From Sandaracinaceae bacterium (GTDB taxonomy: Bacteria > Myxococcota_A > Polyangia > Polyangiales > Houyiibacteriaceae), in contig JACKEI010000002.1 in assembly GCA_020633075.1 (NCBI GenBank), forward strand, positions 744,001 through 808,000: a DNA stretch of 64,000 nucleotides, given 5' to 3'. Positions within the stretch are counted from its first letter, which is position 1, and the number at the start of each line of letters is the position of its first letter. Under the pieces are notes generated by a model. It made no database searches. It was not told the DNA's origin and was given only the letters and a program-made list of their open reading frames with translations. Position numbers and translations under genes: made by a program. Shown here piece by piece: positions 43,053 to 51,689 of the stretch.

Positions 43053-45122
43053 ATGTCTTGTTGGAACCAGAGGCTCGGGGCGTTGGTGTGTGCGCTGCTC
43101 TTCGGCGGGTGCACCACCACGGTGGATGGTCGTCCCGACTCGGGCGGCCCTTCGGACCTGGGGGGCGGCGGTGGGCTGGTGCCGGTCGTCATCGAAGGCG
43201 AGGTGCTGCTCGCGAACGGCTACCCCGGCCAGATCCTGCCCCTCTTCCGCGCCGAGATCGCGTCCGGCTCGGCCCTCGGTCGCGTGGAGCTCTTTGCCCG
43301 CTTCTGCAGCGACGCCGCCTGCGCGACGCCCATCGCCGTGGTGCCGCTAGTCATCGACGGCGCGGACGCCAACGGCCGCTACGTCCTCGCGAGCGCTGAC
43401 ACGAGCGGCAATGGCTTCGCCAAGCCCTTCACCATCGCGCAGGCTCCGTTGGGCGCCTCGTTCCTGCAGATCATCGGCGACACGCAGTTCAGCGCCGAGG
43501 CCGGCCTGGGCGAGTGCTCGAGCGTGGCCAACTGCCCGGCCGACTTCGACGTGCTGTCCATCGGCGGCTTCATGGTGGGCCAGAACGTGGACGGCACCAC
43601 GGCGCAGCCCGCCCCGGCCACGGTGGCGGTCAACGTCACGGGCCGCGACGCGCAGCTGAGCCTGCCCACCACCTTCTACCTGGGTCACCTACTCTTCGAC
43701 CGGGGCCCCCTCGCGGAGCCCGCGCCCGCAGACGACGGCACGCTCGTGATGGCCGTCTCCAACGCGGACGACACGTTCCGCAACCTGATCGGCCTCGTGG
43801 ACCTCAGCGACGCGAGCGCCACGCCCGGCGCCCTCTCGCCCTCGTCCTACACGCTGCAGAAGGGCGGCACCGACTTCGTGGGTGACGTGTGCGGCCTCAT
43901 CCGTGGCGGGGACACGCTCTACGCGGTGGGCATCGACAACGCGGGCGCCAACATCTTCCGCCTCTCGGCCACCACGGGCCTCCAGCTCTCCGACACGCCG
44001 CTGGTGACCATCCCGCCCACCAACATGAGCGACCCCACCACGTATCCGCGTCCGTGTCGCGGCGTGTTCGGCAGCATGGGCGGCGTGGACCACCTGTACC
44101 TGCTGCAGTTCTCCGGCGCGGGCTCGTCCATCACGTCGCACCCGTACCCCTTCTACGACGTCGACGTCACCAACAGCACCTACGCCACGCCCATCGTGGA
44201 CACGGACTACGCGCTGCGGGCGATCGCGGTGGACGGAACGTCGCACCTCTTCGCGGTGGACATGAGCTGGTCCAAGGACTCCGACGACAACGGCATCGGC
44301 TTCAACCGCATCCTGGAGCTCACGCGCGACGCGAGCGGCAACGTGACCGGCAGCACGGCCACCACCACCAACCTGCGCTCGGACGAGCAGTGCGGCGCGC
44401 AGCTGAACTGGCCCTCGGGCGCGGCCGTGGTGTCCATCGGGGGCTCCTCACGCCTGCTGGTGGGCCACGACACGGGCGTGGCGGTCTACGACCCGAGCGA
44501 CCTCACGCAGACCTCCAACCTGCTGCTGCCTGGCTTTGGTCAGCTGTTCACGGAGCTGGTTCCCAGCCTGGACGGCACGCGCCTCTACGCGCAGCCGCAG
44601 TGCAAGGCGGTCAACAGCGCCACCACCTTCCGCCTGCCGTATGCGCAGACCACGGAGAACGCGGACACCAACCTCATTGCCATCCTGGACCTGACGGGCT
44701 CGGCGCTGGCGGTGGCCAACACCAGCATCGACATCGACGGGAACGGCACCTTCGATCACGGCATCGACCTCGACTTCTGGTTCCTGAAGCGCTTCATCCG
44801 CGACCACAGCAGCACGCTGCCCATCCCGCCGGTGGTGTTCACGGGGCCGCAGCTCGCGGTGGGCGAGACCATGGTCTTCGTGCGCGGCAGCGGCATCCAG
44901 GGCAACGGCTCGAGCGCCATCTCGTCGTCGGGCATGGGTCAGGTGCAGGACGTGGGCTTCTTCAGCCTGGCCACCGGACGCGGCGTGGTCTTTGGCGACT
45001 ACATCCCGTGGACCGACGGGCTCAGCTCCGAGGCGGGCACGGGCACGGGCATCTGGGGCTACGACGTGCACGCCGGGCAGGAGTCCTCCGTGGGCGCGCT
45101 GATGTATCTTCCTGCTCCATGA
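43053..45122 (+). CDS. Large secreted lipoprotein, beta-propeller-like
   Basis: 689 residues. Strong ribosome site (GGAGG, spacing 7). Lipobox LGALVCALLFGGC (Cys 20), then Asp/Gly linker. Strand repeats such as GTLVMAVSNADDTFRNLIGLV, GGDTLYAVGIDNAGANIFRLSA, GGVDHLYLLQF and SSRLLVGHDTGVAVYDPSDL suggest a six- to eight-bladed propeller. A possible Ca-binding DIDGNGTFDHGIDLDFW lies near residue 565. Its TGA overlaps the ATG of a cytochrome P450 gene, a surprising partner for a surface lipoprotein. Function unknown; a lipid- or sterol-binding role is conceivable from the neighbours only. Confidence 0.8.
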   Translation: MSCWNQRLGALVCALLFGGCTTTVDGRPDSGGPSDLGGGGGLVPVVIEGEVLLANGYPGQILPLFRAEIASGSALGRVELFARFCSDAACATPIAVVPLVIDGADANGRYVLASADTSGNGFAKPFTIAQAPLGASFLQIIGDTQFSAEAGLGECSSVANCPADFDVLSIGGFMVGQNVDGTTAQPAPATVAVNVTGRDAQLSLPTTFYLGHLLFDRGPLAEPAPADDGTLVMAVSNADDTFRNLIGLVDLSDASATPGALSPSSYTLQKGGTDFVGDVCGLIRGGDTLYAVGIDNAGANIFRLSATTGLQLSDTPLVTIPPTNMSDPTTYPRPCRGVFGSMGGVDHLYLLQFSGAGSSITSHPYPFYDVDVTNSTYATPIVDTDYALRAIAVDGTSHLFAVDMSWSKDSDDNGIGFNRILELTRDASGNVTGSTATTTNLRSDEQCGAQLNWPSGAAVVSIGGSSRLLVGHDTGVAVYDPSDLTQTSNLLLPGFGQLFTELVPSLDGTRLYAQPQCKAVNSATTFRLPYAQTTENADTNLIAILDLTGSALAVANTSIDIDGNGTFDHGIDLDFWFLKRFIRDHSSTLPIPPVVFTGPQLAVGETMVFVRGSGIQGNGSSAISSSGMGQVQDVGFFSLATGRGVVFGDYIPWTDGLSSEAGTGTGIWGYDVHAGQESSVGALMYLPAP

Positions 45123-46357
45123 GCGTGACGAGCGACACAGGTCCGGTGACCCTGACACCCAGCGGCACCGGGCCCGTGCGCTACGACCCCTTCGAAGTCG
45201 GGGCCATGGCCGACCCGTACCCCGTCTACGAGCGCCTGCGCGAGGAGGCGCCGCTCTACCGGCACGCGCAGGGGGACTTCTGGGTGCTCTCGCGCTTTGA
45301 CGACGTCTTCCGCGCCACGCGCGACTACACGAACTTCTCGTCGGCCAAGGGGCTCACGTTCATCAAGGACGAGATGAAGATCCTGGGCCTGGCCCCGACC
45401 TTCATCATGATGGACCCGCCCAAGCACACGGCGCTGCGGCGGCTGATCTCGAAGGGCTTCACGCCGGACCGCGTGTCCGCGATGGAGCCCCTCATCCGCG
45501 CCTTCGTGCGTGAGCGGGCCGACCAGGTGGCGGAGCGCTGCGCCGCGGGGGAGACGCCCAACATCGTGAGCGAGTACACCTCGCCGCTGCCCACCTTCGT
45601 GCTGGCGGAGCTGCTGGGCGTCCCGCCCGAGGACCGCGCGCGCTTCGACCCGTGGTCCACCGCCATCACCAGCGGCTCCATGGAGGAGGAGTCGCTGGGC
45701 AACGCCGTGCAGGCGGTGGCGGGGCTCTTTGGTTACTTCATCCAGCTGCTGGAGCGGCGCCGCGTGGACCCGGGAGACGACATGCTCTCGGCGCTGCGCT
45801 CGGCCGAGGTGGACGGGCAGCGGCTCAGCAACTGGGACCTCCTGGGCTTCTGCTTCGTGTTCATCGCGGGCGGCAACGACACCACCAACCACATGCTGGC
45901 CAACGCGCTGGTGCGCCTGGCGCAGCACCCGGAGCAGCGCGCGTACCTGGTGGCGCACCCGGAGCGCATCGGCCCCGCCGTGGACGAGTTCCTGCGCTAC
46001 GACGCGCCGGTGCAGGGCCTCTCGCGCACGCTCACGGCGCCCATGGAGCTGTACGGGCAGACCCTGCCCGAGAACGCGAAGGTGCACCTGCTCTACGCCA
46101 GCGCCAACCGCGACCCGCGCCAGTACGGTGAGCGCGCCCACGAGCTGGACGTCACCCGCGACGTGCAGCGCCACATGAGCTTCACGCAGGGGCCCCACTT
46201 CTGCATCGGGGCGCACATCGCGCGCATGATGGGGCGCATCGGGCTCGAGGAGCTGCTGCGGCGCTTCCCAAACTACCAGCTCGACCTGGGGGGCGCCGTG
46301 CGCACCAACTCGGCCTTCGTGCGCGGGTATGAGCAGCTGCCGTTCGCGGCCGGCTGA
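45119..46357 (+). CDS. Cytochrome P450
   Basis: 412 residues, the normal length of a soluble bacterial P450. The I-helix reads FCFVFIAGGNDTTNHMLANA, the E-x-x-R is VDEFLRYDAPV with the meander SANRDPRQYG, and the haem loop FTQGPHFCIGAHIARMMGRI. It is closest in style to bacterial CYP families that act on steroids, terpenes or fatty acids (CYP107/125-like). It is coupled by ATGA to the lipoprotein gene and followed 34 bases later by an old-yellow-enzyme reductase. It lacks its own ferredoxin; the Rieske protein or the CYP51 ferredoxin domain are conceivable but untested donors. Confidence 0.93.
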   Translation: MSVTSDTGPVTLTPSGTGPVRYDPFEVGAMADPYPVYERLREEAPLYRHAQGDFWVLSRFDDVFRATRDYTNFSSAKGLTFIKDEMKILGLAPTFIMMDPPKHTALRRLISKGFTPDRVSAMEPLIRAFVRERADQVAERCAAGETPNIVSEYTSPLPTFVLAELLGVPPEDRARFDPWSTAITSGSMEEESLGNAVQAVAGLFGYFIQLLERRRVDPGDDMLSALRSAEVDGQRLSNWDLLGFCFVFIAGGNDTTNHMLANALVRLAQHPEQRAYLVAHPERIGPAVDEFLRYDAPVQGLSRTLTAPMELYGQTLPENAKVHLLYASANRDPRQYGERAHELDVTRDVQRHMSFTQGPHFCIGAHIARMMGRIGLEELLRRFPNYQLDLGGAVRTNSAFVRGYEQLPFAAG

Positions 46358-46391
46358 GTAACGCTCCCGCGCGTGGCGCAAACTAGGCCGC

Positions 46392-47657
46392 ATGTCCACC
46401 TCTCCGTCTTCGCCCGGCTCGCCCGCCGACCCCCTCGCCCAGCCGCTCACGCTGCCCTGCGGGCACGTGCTACCCAACCGCATCGGCAAGTCGGCCATGA
46501 GCGAGGCGCTCGGCACGGTGGACAACCGGGTCACGCCCAGGCTGGGCACCCTCTACGAGCGCTGGTCGCGTGGCGGGCTGGGGCTGGCCATCACGGGCAA
46601 CGTCATGGTGGACCGCCGCTCGCTCGGGGAGCCGCACAACGTGGCCCTCGAAGACGAGCGCGACCTCGACGGCTTCCGCGAGTGGGCGCGGAAGGGCACC
46701 AGCGCCGGCACCTCGCTCTTCATGCAGCTCAATCACCCCGGCAAGCAGGCGCCGAAGGGGCTGAACAAGGAGACCGTCTCGCCCTCGGCCGTGCCCTTCG
46801 ACCCGTCCATGAGCGCCTTCTTCGCCACGCCGCGTGAGCTGACCGTGGCGGAGATCGAGGACATCGTCGCGCGCTTCGGACGCGCCGCCGGGCTGGCCAA
46901 GCAGGCGGGCTTCAGCGGGGTGCAGATCCACGGGGCGCACGGATACCTGGTGAGCCAGTTCCTCTCGCCGCACCACAACCGCCGCGAGGACGAGTGGGGC
47001 GGCACGGCCGAGAAGCGGCGGCGCTTCGCGCTCGAGGTCTATCGCGCCATCCGCGCTGCCGTGGGGCCCTCGTTCCCGGTGTCCATCAAGCTGAACTCGG
47101 CGGACTTCCAGCGCGGGGGGTTCACCGAGGAAGAGTCGCTGGCCACCATCGTGGCGCTGGCGGAGGCCGGCATGGACCTGGTGGAGATCTCGGGGGGCAC
47201 CTACGAGGCGCCGGCCATGACGGGCACGACCAGCAAGAAGGCCAGCACGGCCGCGCGGGAGGCGTACTTCCTGGACTTCGCGGAGAAGGTGCGCGCAGCG
47301 GTGGACGTGCCCCTCATGGTGACCGGCGGCTTCCGCAGCGGGCCGGCCATGCGGGCGGCGCTCGAGAGCGGCGCCATGGACGTGGTCGGCCTCGCGCGCT
47401 TGGTGGCCATCGAGCCCGACGTGGCGGCGCGCCTGTTGCGCGGGGAAGAGCCGCAGCAGACGGTCCGGCCCATCACCACGGGCATCCGCGCGGTGGACCG
47501 GATGGCGCTGATGGAGGTGGCCTGGTACTCCCGGCAGCTGCGCCGCCTGGGCTCGGGTCGCGAGCCCAAGCCCAACGAGTCGGGTCTGGTGGCTTTCTTG
47601 GGGAACACGCTGGACGGCGGCTGGAAGACCATGACCACGCGGCTGCGCGCGTCCTGA
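46392..47657 (+). CDS. NADH:flavin oxidoreductase, old yellow enzyme family
   Basis: 421 residues. The FMN barrel shows LPNRIGKSAMSEALG, SLFMQLNHPGKQAPKG, FSGVQIHGAHGYLVSQFLSPHHNRR (with the substrate-binding His pair position reading QIHGAHG), DEWGGTAEKRRRF, SIKLNSADFQRGG and MVTGGFRSGPAM. Family members reduce activated C=C bonds of enones, including steroids. The position right after a P450 gene, in a region with CYP51, supports a role in modifying an oxidised sterol or related lipid. No C-terminal Fe-S/FAD extension is present. Confidence 0.9.
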   Translation: MSTSPSSPGSPADPLAQPLTLPCGHVLPNRIGKSAMSEALGTVDNRVTPRLGTLYERWSRGGLGLAITGNVMVDRRSLGEPHNVALEDERDLDGFREWARKGTSAGTSLFMQLNHPGKQAPKGLNKETVSPSAVPFDPSMSAFFATPRELTVAEIEDIVARFGRAAGLAKQAGFSGVQIHGAHGYLVSQFLSPHHNRREDEWGGTAEKRRRFALEVYRAIRAAVGPSFPVSIKLNSADFQRGGFTEEESLATIVALAEAGMDLVEISGGTYEAPAMTGTTSKKASTAAREAYFLDFAEKVRAAVDVPLMVTGGFRSGPAMRAALESGAMDVVGLARLVAIEPDVAARLLRGEEPQQTVRPITTGIRAVDRMALMEVAWYSRQLRRLGSGREPKPNESGLVAFLGNTLDGGWKTMTTRLRAS

Positions 47658-47723
47658 GCTGCGGATACGCTACGGGGGAAGGTCTGCTTGCGCGCGGCGT
47701 AGCAACGGCAAAAGGTCGCAGGC

Positions 47724-48488
47724 ATGAAGCTCAACCACCCGTTGCTCGACGTCCCCGTCTCCTTGTCCACGCTGCGCGGGCTCGTCCTCTGCGCCCTCGT
47801 CGTTGCCGGAGCGCTGGGGTGTGCTCGCGAGGCAGCGCCGGGCACCACGCCCGCTGCGGAGCCCGCCGCCGGCACGGGTGCGGGTGACGAGGGCGCCACC
47901 CCCCCGACGGACGGCACCGCCGAGCCCGGGGATCAGTCGGGGCTCGCGTCCGGCGGCCAAGCCGACGCGCCCACCGACAGCACCGCTACGGAGCCCGCCG
48001 CAGACGCGCCCGTCGAGCCCGTCGATGACGAGCCCCCCGTGGTGGTGGACATGACGCCCGCGGCCGCGCCCACCATCTGCGCGGCCCTGGTAGACGAGCC
48101 CGAGAGCGTCCGACGCTGTGCGTTCTTGCGCGGCGGAGTGTCGTTGCCGGGAGGAGCGCGGGCAGACGTGCTGGAGCTCGCCTACGACTCCGTCGAGGTT
48201 GGGGAGGTCTTCGAGGCCTACCTCGTCGTGCGTATGCCGAACGAGGAGTTCCCGGTCACCCGCCAGCTGGGCGAACGTACCGATGTGCCGGGCATGTCGA
48301 CCGACTACACGCTCGGCCGGCTCGAGCGTACGCCGAGCGGGGTGCGCATCCGTGTCACCAACACGGACACGATCTACCCGGACACAGGCATGCCTGGGCC
48401 GGGACGCGCCGAAGTGGAGCGCGCGCGCCTCGTGGTCACCTGCACGCTGGACGCCGAGACGCAGTACTACGACTGCGAGCGCGACTGA
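47724..48488 (+). CDS. Secreted lipoprotein, hypothetical
   Basis: 254 residues. Lipobox LCALVVAGALGC (Cys about 33), a long Ala/Pro/Gly/Asp-rich linker (about 35-115), then a ~135-residue C-terminal domain with Cys at ICAALV, RRCAFLRGG, VTCTLDAETQYYDCERD. The final C-x-x-x...YYDC pattern suggests two disulfides. No family recognised. Stands alone. Confidence 0.75.
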   Translation: MKLNHPLLDVPVSLSTLRGLVLCALVVAGALGCAREAAPGTTPAAEPAAGTGAGDEGATPPTDGTAEPGDQSGLASGGQADAPTDSTATEPAADAPVEPVDDEPPVVVDMTPAAAPTICAALVDEPESVRRCAFLRGGVSLPGGARADVLELAYDSVEVGEVFEAYLVVRMPNEEFPVTRQLGERTDVPGMSTDYTLGRLERTPSGVRIRVTNTDTIYPDTGMPGPGRAEVERARLVVTCTLDAETQYYDCERD

Positions 48489-48627
48489 GCGCTGCGGCGC
48501 TGCGGCGCTGCGGACCGCTGCGGCGCGCGCAGGGCGCTCGCAAGGCGCTCGCACACAGCGCCGGCGCCTGTCTGCGTGGACCGCCCACGCATGCTGGTGC
48601 GCCACACGAATTTGCACTCCGGGGACC

Positions 48628-48656
48628 TTGACGGGTCCGCCCCGTCGCGCTAACCC
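48628..48656 (+). promoter_or_regulatory. Sigma70-like promoter of the delta-60-repeat lipoprotein gene
   Basis: TTGACG (48628-48633), 17-base spacer, TAACCC (48651-48656). The predicted transcription start falls inside the Fur-box-like palindrome that begins at 48661. Confidence 0.5.
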
Positions 48657-48660
48657 AGTC

Positions 48661-48679
48661 GAAAGTGAAAATCACTTTC
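48661..48679. promoter_or_regulatory. Fur-box-like perfect palindrome
   Basis: GAAAGTGAAAATCACTTTC is a perfect 8-3-8 palindrome and matches the 19-base Fur consensus GATAATGATAATCATTATC at 14 of 19 positions. It lies just after the -10 element and 31 bases before the lipoprotein start at 48710. Confidence 0.6.
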
Positions 48680-48709
48680 AATATCATTTCGACGACGGAG
48701 ACTAGAAGG

Positions 48710-50227
48710 ATGACTCGACGGGGCTTGGCGTGTGGAACTCTTGTGGCGGCAGCGGCCCTCGCGGGCTGCGGAGGCGGCGACGGTCCGAGCTTTGCGCCCA
48801 TCACGCGCGCGACAGACGTGGTCTTGGCGGAGGCCAACGACCTGCGCGGCCTGACCTTCGCCGGCAACGGCCAGATCTATGCGGCAGGCTTCACCGACGC
48901 GAACCCCGACGACCGGCAGGTGGTGGTCATCCGCGCGAACGCGAACGGTCTCCTGGACACCAGCTTCGGCGACGAGGGCGCGGTGGTGCTGAACCTGGTT
49001 CCGGGTGACGAGCAGGCGCTCGCCATCGTGGAGCTGGCGAACGGGGACGTGGTCGTCTTGGCCAACGTGGACGACGGCCTGGGCGGTGAGTCCATCGCCG
49101 ACATCGACGGTGGCGACCCCGTCCAGCGCCCCAGCGGCAAGGACGTGGTCCTGGTCCGCCTGGACAGCGACGGCGAGCTCGTCAGCGGCTTTGGTACGGC
49201 CGGCGTGCTGACGGTGGACTTCGGCTGGGACGCCGCAGCGAACGCGAGCTGGCCCGTGCCCACCTACACGTCGAGCAACCCCGAGGCGAGCCGCTTCTCG
49301 GGCCCGGGCTTCCCCGGCGACACGGGCTGGGACCTGCAGCTGGACAGGTCGGGCGCGAGCGAGCGCCTGGTGGTGTTCGGCATGGGGCCAGCCGCCTACG
49401 ACGCCGGGGCGGGCTCCGCGCAGCGCTATGACAACGACCGCTACGTGCTGCGGCTCGGCGTGGACGGCACACCGGACGCGACCTTCAACGGCGGCGCGGC
49501 CTACACCTTCGACAGCGGCTTCCCGGACAACGCGCGGCGCGGCATCGTGGAGGCCGACGGCGCCATCGTGAGCGCTGGCTACGCGAACTTCGGAGACGGC
49601 CTCGACAACCACGTGGTGCTCATCCGCCTGCTGCCGAACGGCACGCCGGACACCAGCTTTGGCTTCGGCTGGGACACGGCGCGGCCCGGCGTGGCGCGCT
49701 TCAACCCGTACGTGGTGGATGGCGGAGCCGCCGAGGCGTACTCCGTGGCGCGTCTCTCCGACGGAAGCTACGTGACCACGGGCTACGGTGAGGCCACTGC
49801 GGCTTCCACCCCGTCGACCTTGGGTTACGAGACCAGCACGGCCCAGGACGTCGTGATCTTCTCGGTCACGGGTGCGGGCTACGTCCGCAGCTTCGGCCAA
49901 GACGGAGAGCTCGCGCTGCAGAGCGAAGGCGCGGGCCTGGCCAGCACCGAGGACCGCTCGCGCGCCATCGTCGCCCTTTCGGACGACCGCACCGTGCACG
50001 TGGGTCGCTTCGGCGGCGAGCCGACCGTGTTCGTGGTGCGCCCCGACGGTTCACTCGACGAGTCCGTGGGCGAGGGCGGGCGCTTTGCGTCCACGACGGG
50101 CGGCGCGACCGCGCAGTTCTTCAACGTCGCGCTCTCCGCTGACGGAACGCGCTTCGCCGCCACGACCAACAACGACGCCAACGGCGCGCGCCTGGCGGTC
50201 TTCCAGATTGAGGTAGCCGCGGACTGA
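48710..50227 (+). CDS. Secreted lipoprotein with delta-60 repeats
   Basis: 505 residues from ATG 48710. Lipobox CGTLVAAAALAGC, then repeats of the form 'D-G-x-x-D-x-SFG-x-x-G' spaced 55-90 residues: ANGLLDTSFGDEGAVVLNL, VSGFGTAGVLTVDFGWD, GTPDATFNGGAAYTF, GTPDTSFGFGWDTA, SLDESVGEGGRFAS. This delta-60 repeat builds a beta-propeller in secreted bacterial proteins. The Fur-box-like site over its promoter suggests expression when iron is scarce, so a role in iron or haem capture is possible. A bidirectional terminator follows at 50251. Confidence 0.82.
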   Translation: MTRRGLACGTLVAAAALAGCGGGDGPSFAPITRATDVVLAEANDLRGLTFAGNGQIYAAGFTDANPDDRQVVVIRANANGLLDTSFGDEGAVVLNLVPGDEQALAIVELANGDVVVLANVDDGLGGESIADIDGGDPVQRPSGKDVVLVRLDSDGELVSGFGTAGVLTVDFGWDAAANASWPVPTYTSSNPEASRFSGPGFPGDTGWDLQLDRSGASERLVVFGMGPAAYDAGAGSAQRYDNDRYVLRLGVDGTPDATFNGGAAYTFDSGFPDNARRGIVEADGAIVSAGYANFGDGLDNHVVLIRLLPNGTPDTSFGFGWDTARPGVARFNPYVVDGGAAEAYSVARLSDGSYVTTGYGEATAASTPSTLGYETSTAQDVVIFSVTGAGYVRSFGQDGELALQSEGAGLASTEDRSRAIVALSDDRTVHVGRFGGEPTVFVVRPDGSLDESVGEGGRFASTTGGATAQFFNVALSADGTRFAATTNNDANGARLAVFQIEVAAD

Positions 50228-50250
50228 CTCACCGCACTGGCTACGTTCTA

Positions 50251-50290
50251 GACGCGCCCGGAGGCGGTGGGCTCCTCCTTCGGGCGCGTC
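50251..50290. terminator. Bidirectional terminator hairpin
   Basis: GACGCGCCCG (50251-50260) and CGGGCGCGTC (50281-50290) pair perfectly, with an inner GAGG/CCTC pairing. It lies between convergent genes; GCCCTTT follows on the plus strand. Confidence 0.7.
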
Positions 50291-50305
50291 GCCCTTTGAG
50301 CCGGG

Positions 50306-50953
50306 TCAGCTGGCAAGCCACGCCAGGAACCCGCCGCACACGCTGACGCTCGCGATGACGGCGACGGCGATGAGCGTGACGACCAGCCCGCGGTTGTCCG
50401 CGAGCCGCGCCTTCGCGTGCCGCGGGGCGGGTGGCTGCAGCGAGGTCGCCGAGAGCGCCGCGAAGGCCTGCAGCAGCGCGGGCAGCGGGGGAAGCTCGGT
50501 GCTCCCCAGGCGTCGGACCTGAAGCTGCAGGACACCGGGGCGCTGCTCCGTGAAGGTGCCGTGCTCTGCGAGGAGTGTGAAGGCCTGCTTCACGGAGGGG
50601 GCCAGAAAGCGCGCCGCCCAGTCGGTGTCGTCCGCCCGCAACATGGCCCGCTCCGTGATGTTGGCGACGCGCGTGAGGCCAGCCCCCAAGAGCACCGGGA
50701 TCTCCTTGCCCATGACCCAGCGCGTGGCCACCCCGTTGTGGCACTCGATGGACAGCACGTAACCCGTGGCGTTGCCCGTCGTGAGGCGTGTAGGCGCGCC
50801 CGTGTCCATGAACACGCTCAAGGTGGCCTCGAGGCGCATCCCGTCCAACGTCCCCGTGTGCGTGCGCTTCACGAAGCCACCGTTCGTCATGCTCATCCCC
50901 ACGCTCGTCAGGGCGTGGTCGACCTCGTTGCAGAGCTCCTCGATGGGGCGCAT
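50306..50953 (-). CDS. Tail-anchored hypothetical protein
   Basis: 215 residues from ATG 50953. The first ~165 residues are soluble with no known motif (LCNEVDHALTSVGMSMTNGG, LSIECHNGVATRWVMGKEIP). The C-terminus is a single transmembrane segment (GLVVTLIAVAVIASVSVCGGF), so the protein is probably anchored in the inner membrane by its tail and faces the cytoplasm. It lies 52 bases after the TetR gene on the same strand. Confidence 0.7.
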   Translation of the reverse strand: MRPIEELCNEVDHALTSVGMSMTNGGFVKRTHTGTLDGMRLEATLSVFMDTGAPTRLTTGNATGYVLSIECHNGVATRWVMGKEIPVLLGAGLTRVANITERAMLRADDTDWAARFLAPSVKQAFTLLAEHGTFTEQRPGVLQLQVRRLGSTELPPLPALLQAFAALSATSLQPPAPRHAKARLADNRGLVVTLIAVAVIASVSVCGGFLAWLAS

Positions 50954-51005
50954 GCGCGGAACGATGCCGCTACCCGTAGCTGACGCGCAAGAGGCGACGG
51001 CCGCG

Positions 51006-51617
51006 TCAGCGGGCTGCCAGCCCGGTGAGGAGCCTCTCGAAGAGCGCGAAGATGGCTTCACGCGCGGGAGGCTGCGAGGGCGACGCGAGCGACGCGATCT
51101 CGATGCCTCGGACTGCCGCGAGCACCAGCTGTGCGTCGAGCTTCGGAGACGGGGAGCCGGCCAGCGCGGCGTACGCGAACAAGACAGCCTCGAGGCGTCC
51201 TTGCCATGTGGCGTAGCACTCCTCGAGATCCGGCTGCCGCCCCACGTGCAGCACGAGCTCGTACTCCGAGATGAGTCCCTCCCGGTCTTCGGTCAGGTCG
51301 GAGAGCACGATGTCTGTGAGCAGACCTGCGGCCACGCTGGTGAGGTCGTCATCGGGGGCTATCGGCTTCGCCAGGTGCGCCAGGCGCGAGCCGGCTGTCT
51401 CGGCGTAGTACCGCAGTGACTCGCGCAGGAGCTCTTCACGGGAAGCGAAGTAGTAGGTGGTGGCGCGGAGGGAGGTGCCGGCCTCGGCGGCCACGGCGCG
51501 ATGGGTGACGCCGCGAGTTCCCTCCCGTGCAAGCACGCGCAGCGTCGCCGCCAGCACCGCGTTCCGTGTCTCCTCGCCTCGTGCCTGCCGACTCCGTGTT
51601 GCACGGTCTTTCGTCAT
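51006..51617 (-). CDS. TetR-family transcriptional regulator
   Basis: 203 residues from ATG 51617. The N-terminal HTH is clear: RNAVLAATLRVLAREGTRGVTHRAVAAEAGTSLRATTYYFASREELL (about residues 16-62). The C-terminal ligand domain is helical, with VLSDLTEDREGLISEYELVLHV. It lies 72 bases after the flavin amine oxidase gene on the same strand, so it probably represses that operon in response to an amine or a lipid. Confidence 0.92.
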   Translation of the reverse strand: MTKDRATRSRQARGEETRNAVLAATLRVLAREGTRGVTHRAVAAEAGTSLRATTYYFASREELLRESLRYYAETAGSRLAHLAKPIAPDDDLTSVAAGLLTDIVLSDLTEDREGLISEYELVLHVGRQPDLEECYATWQGRLEAVLFAYAALAGSPSPKLDAQLVLAAVRGIEIASLASPSQPPAREAIFALFERLLTGLAAR

Positions 51618-51689
51618 GGCAGCCACCATGCCGCGCGCAGCACGCGTGCGCACGGCCCGGCGCCACGGCCATGCCCACGCGTGCCTCTG

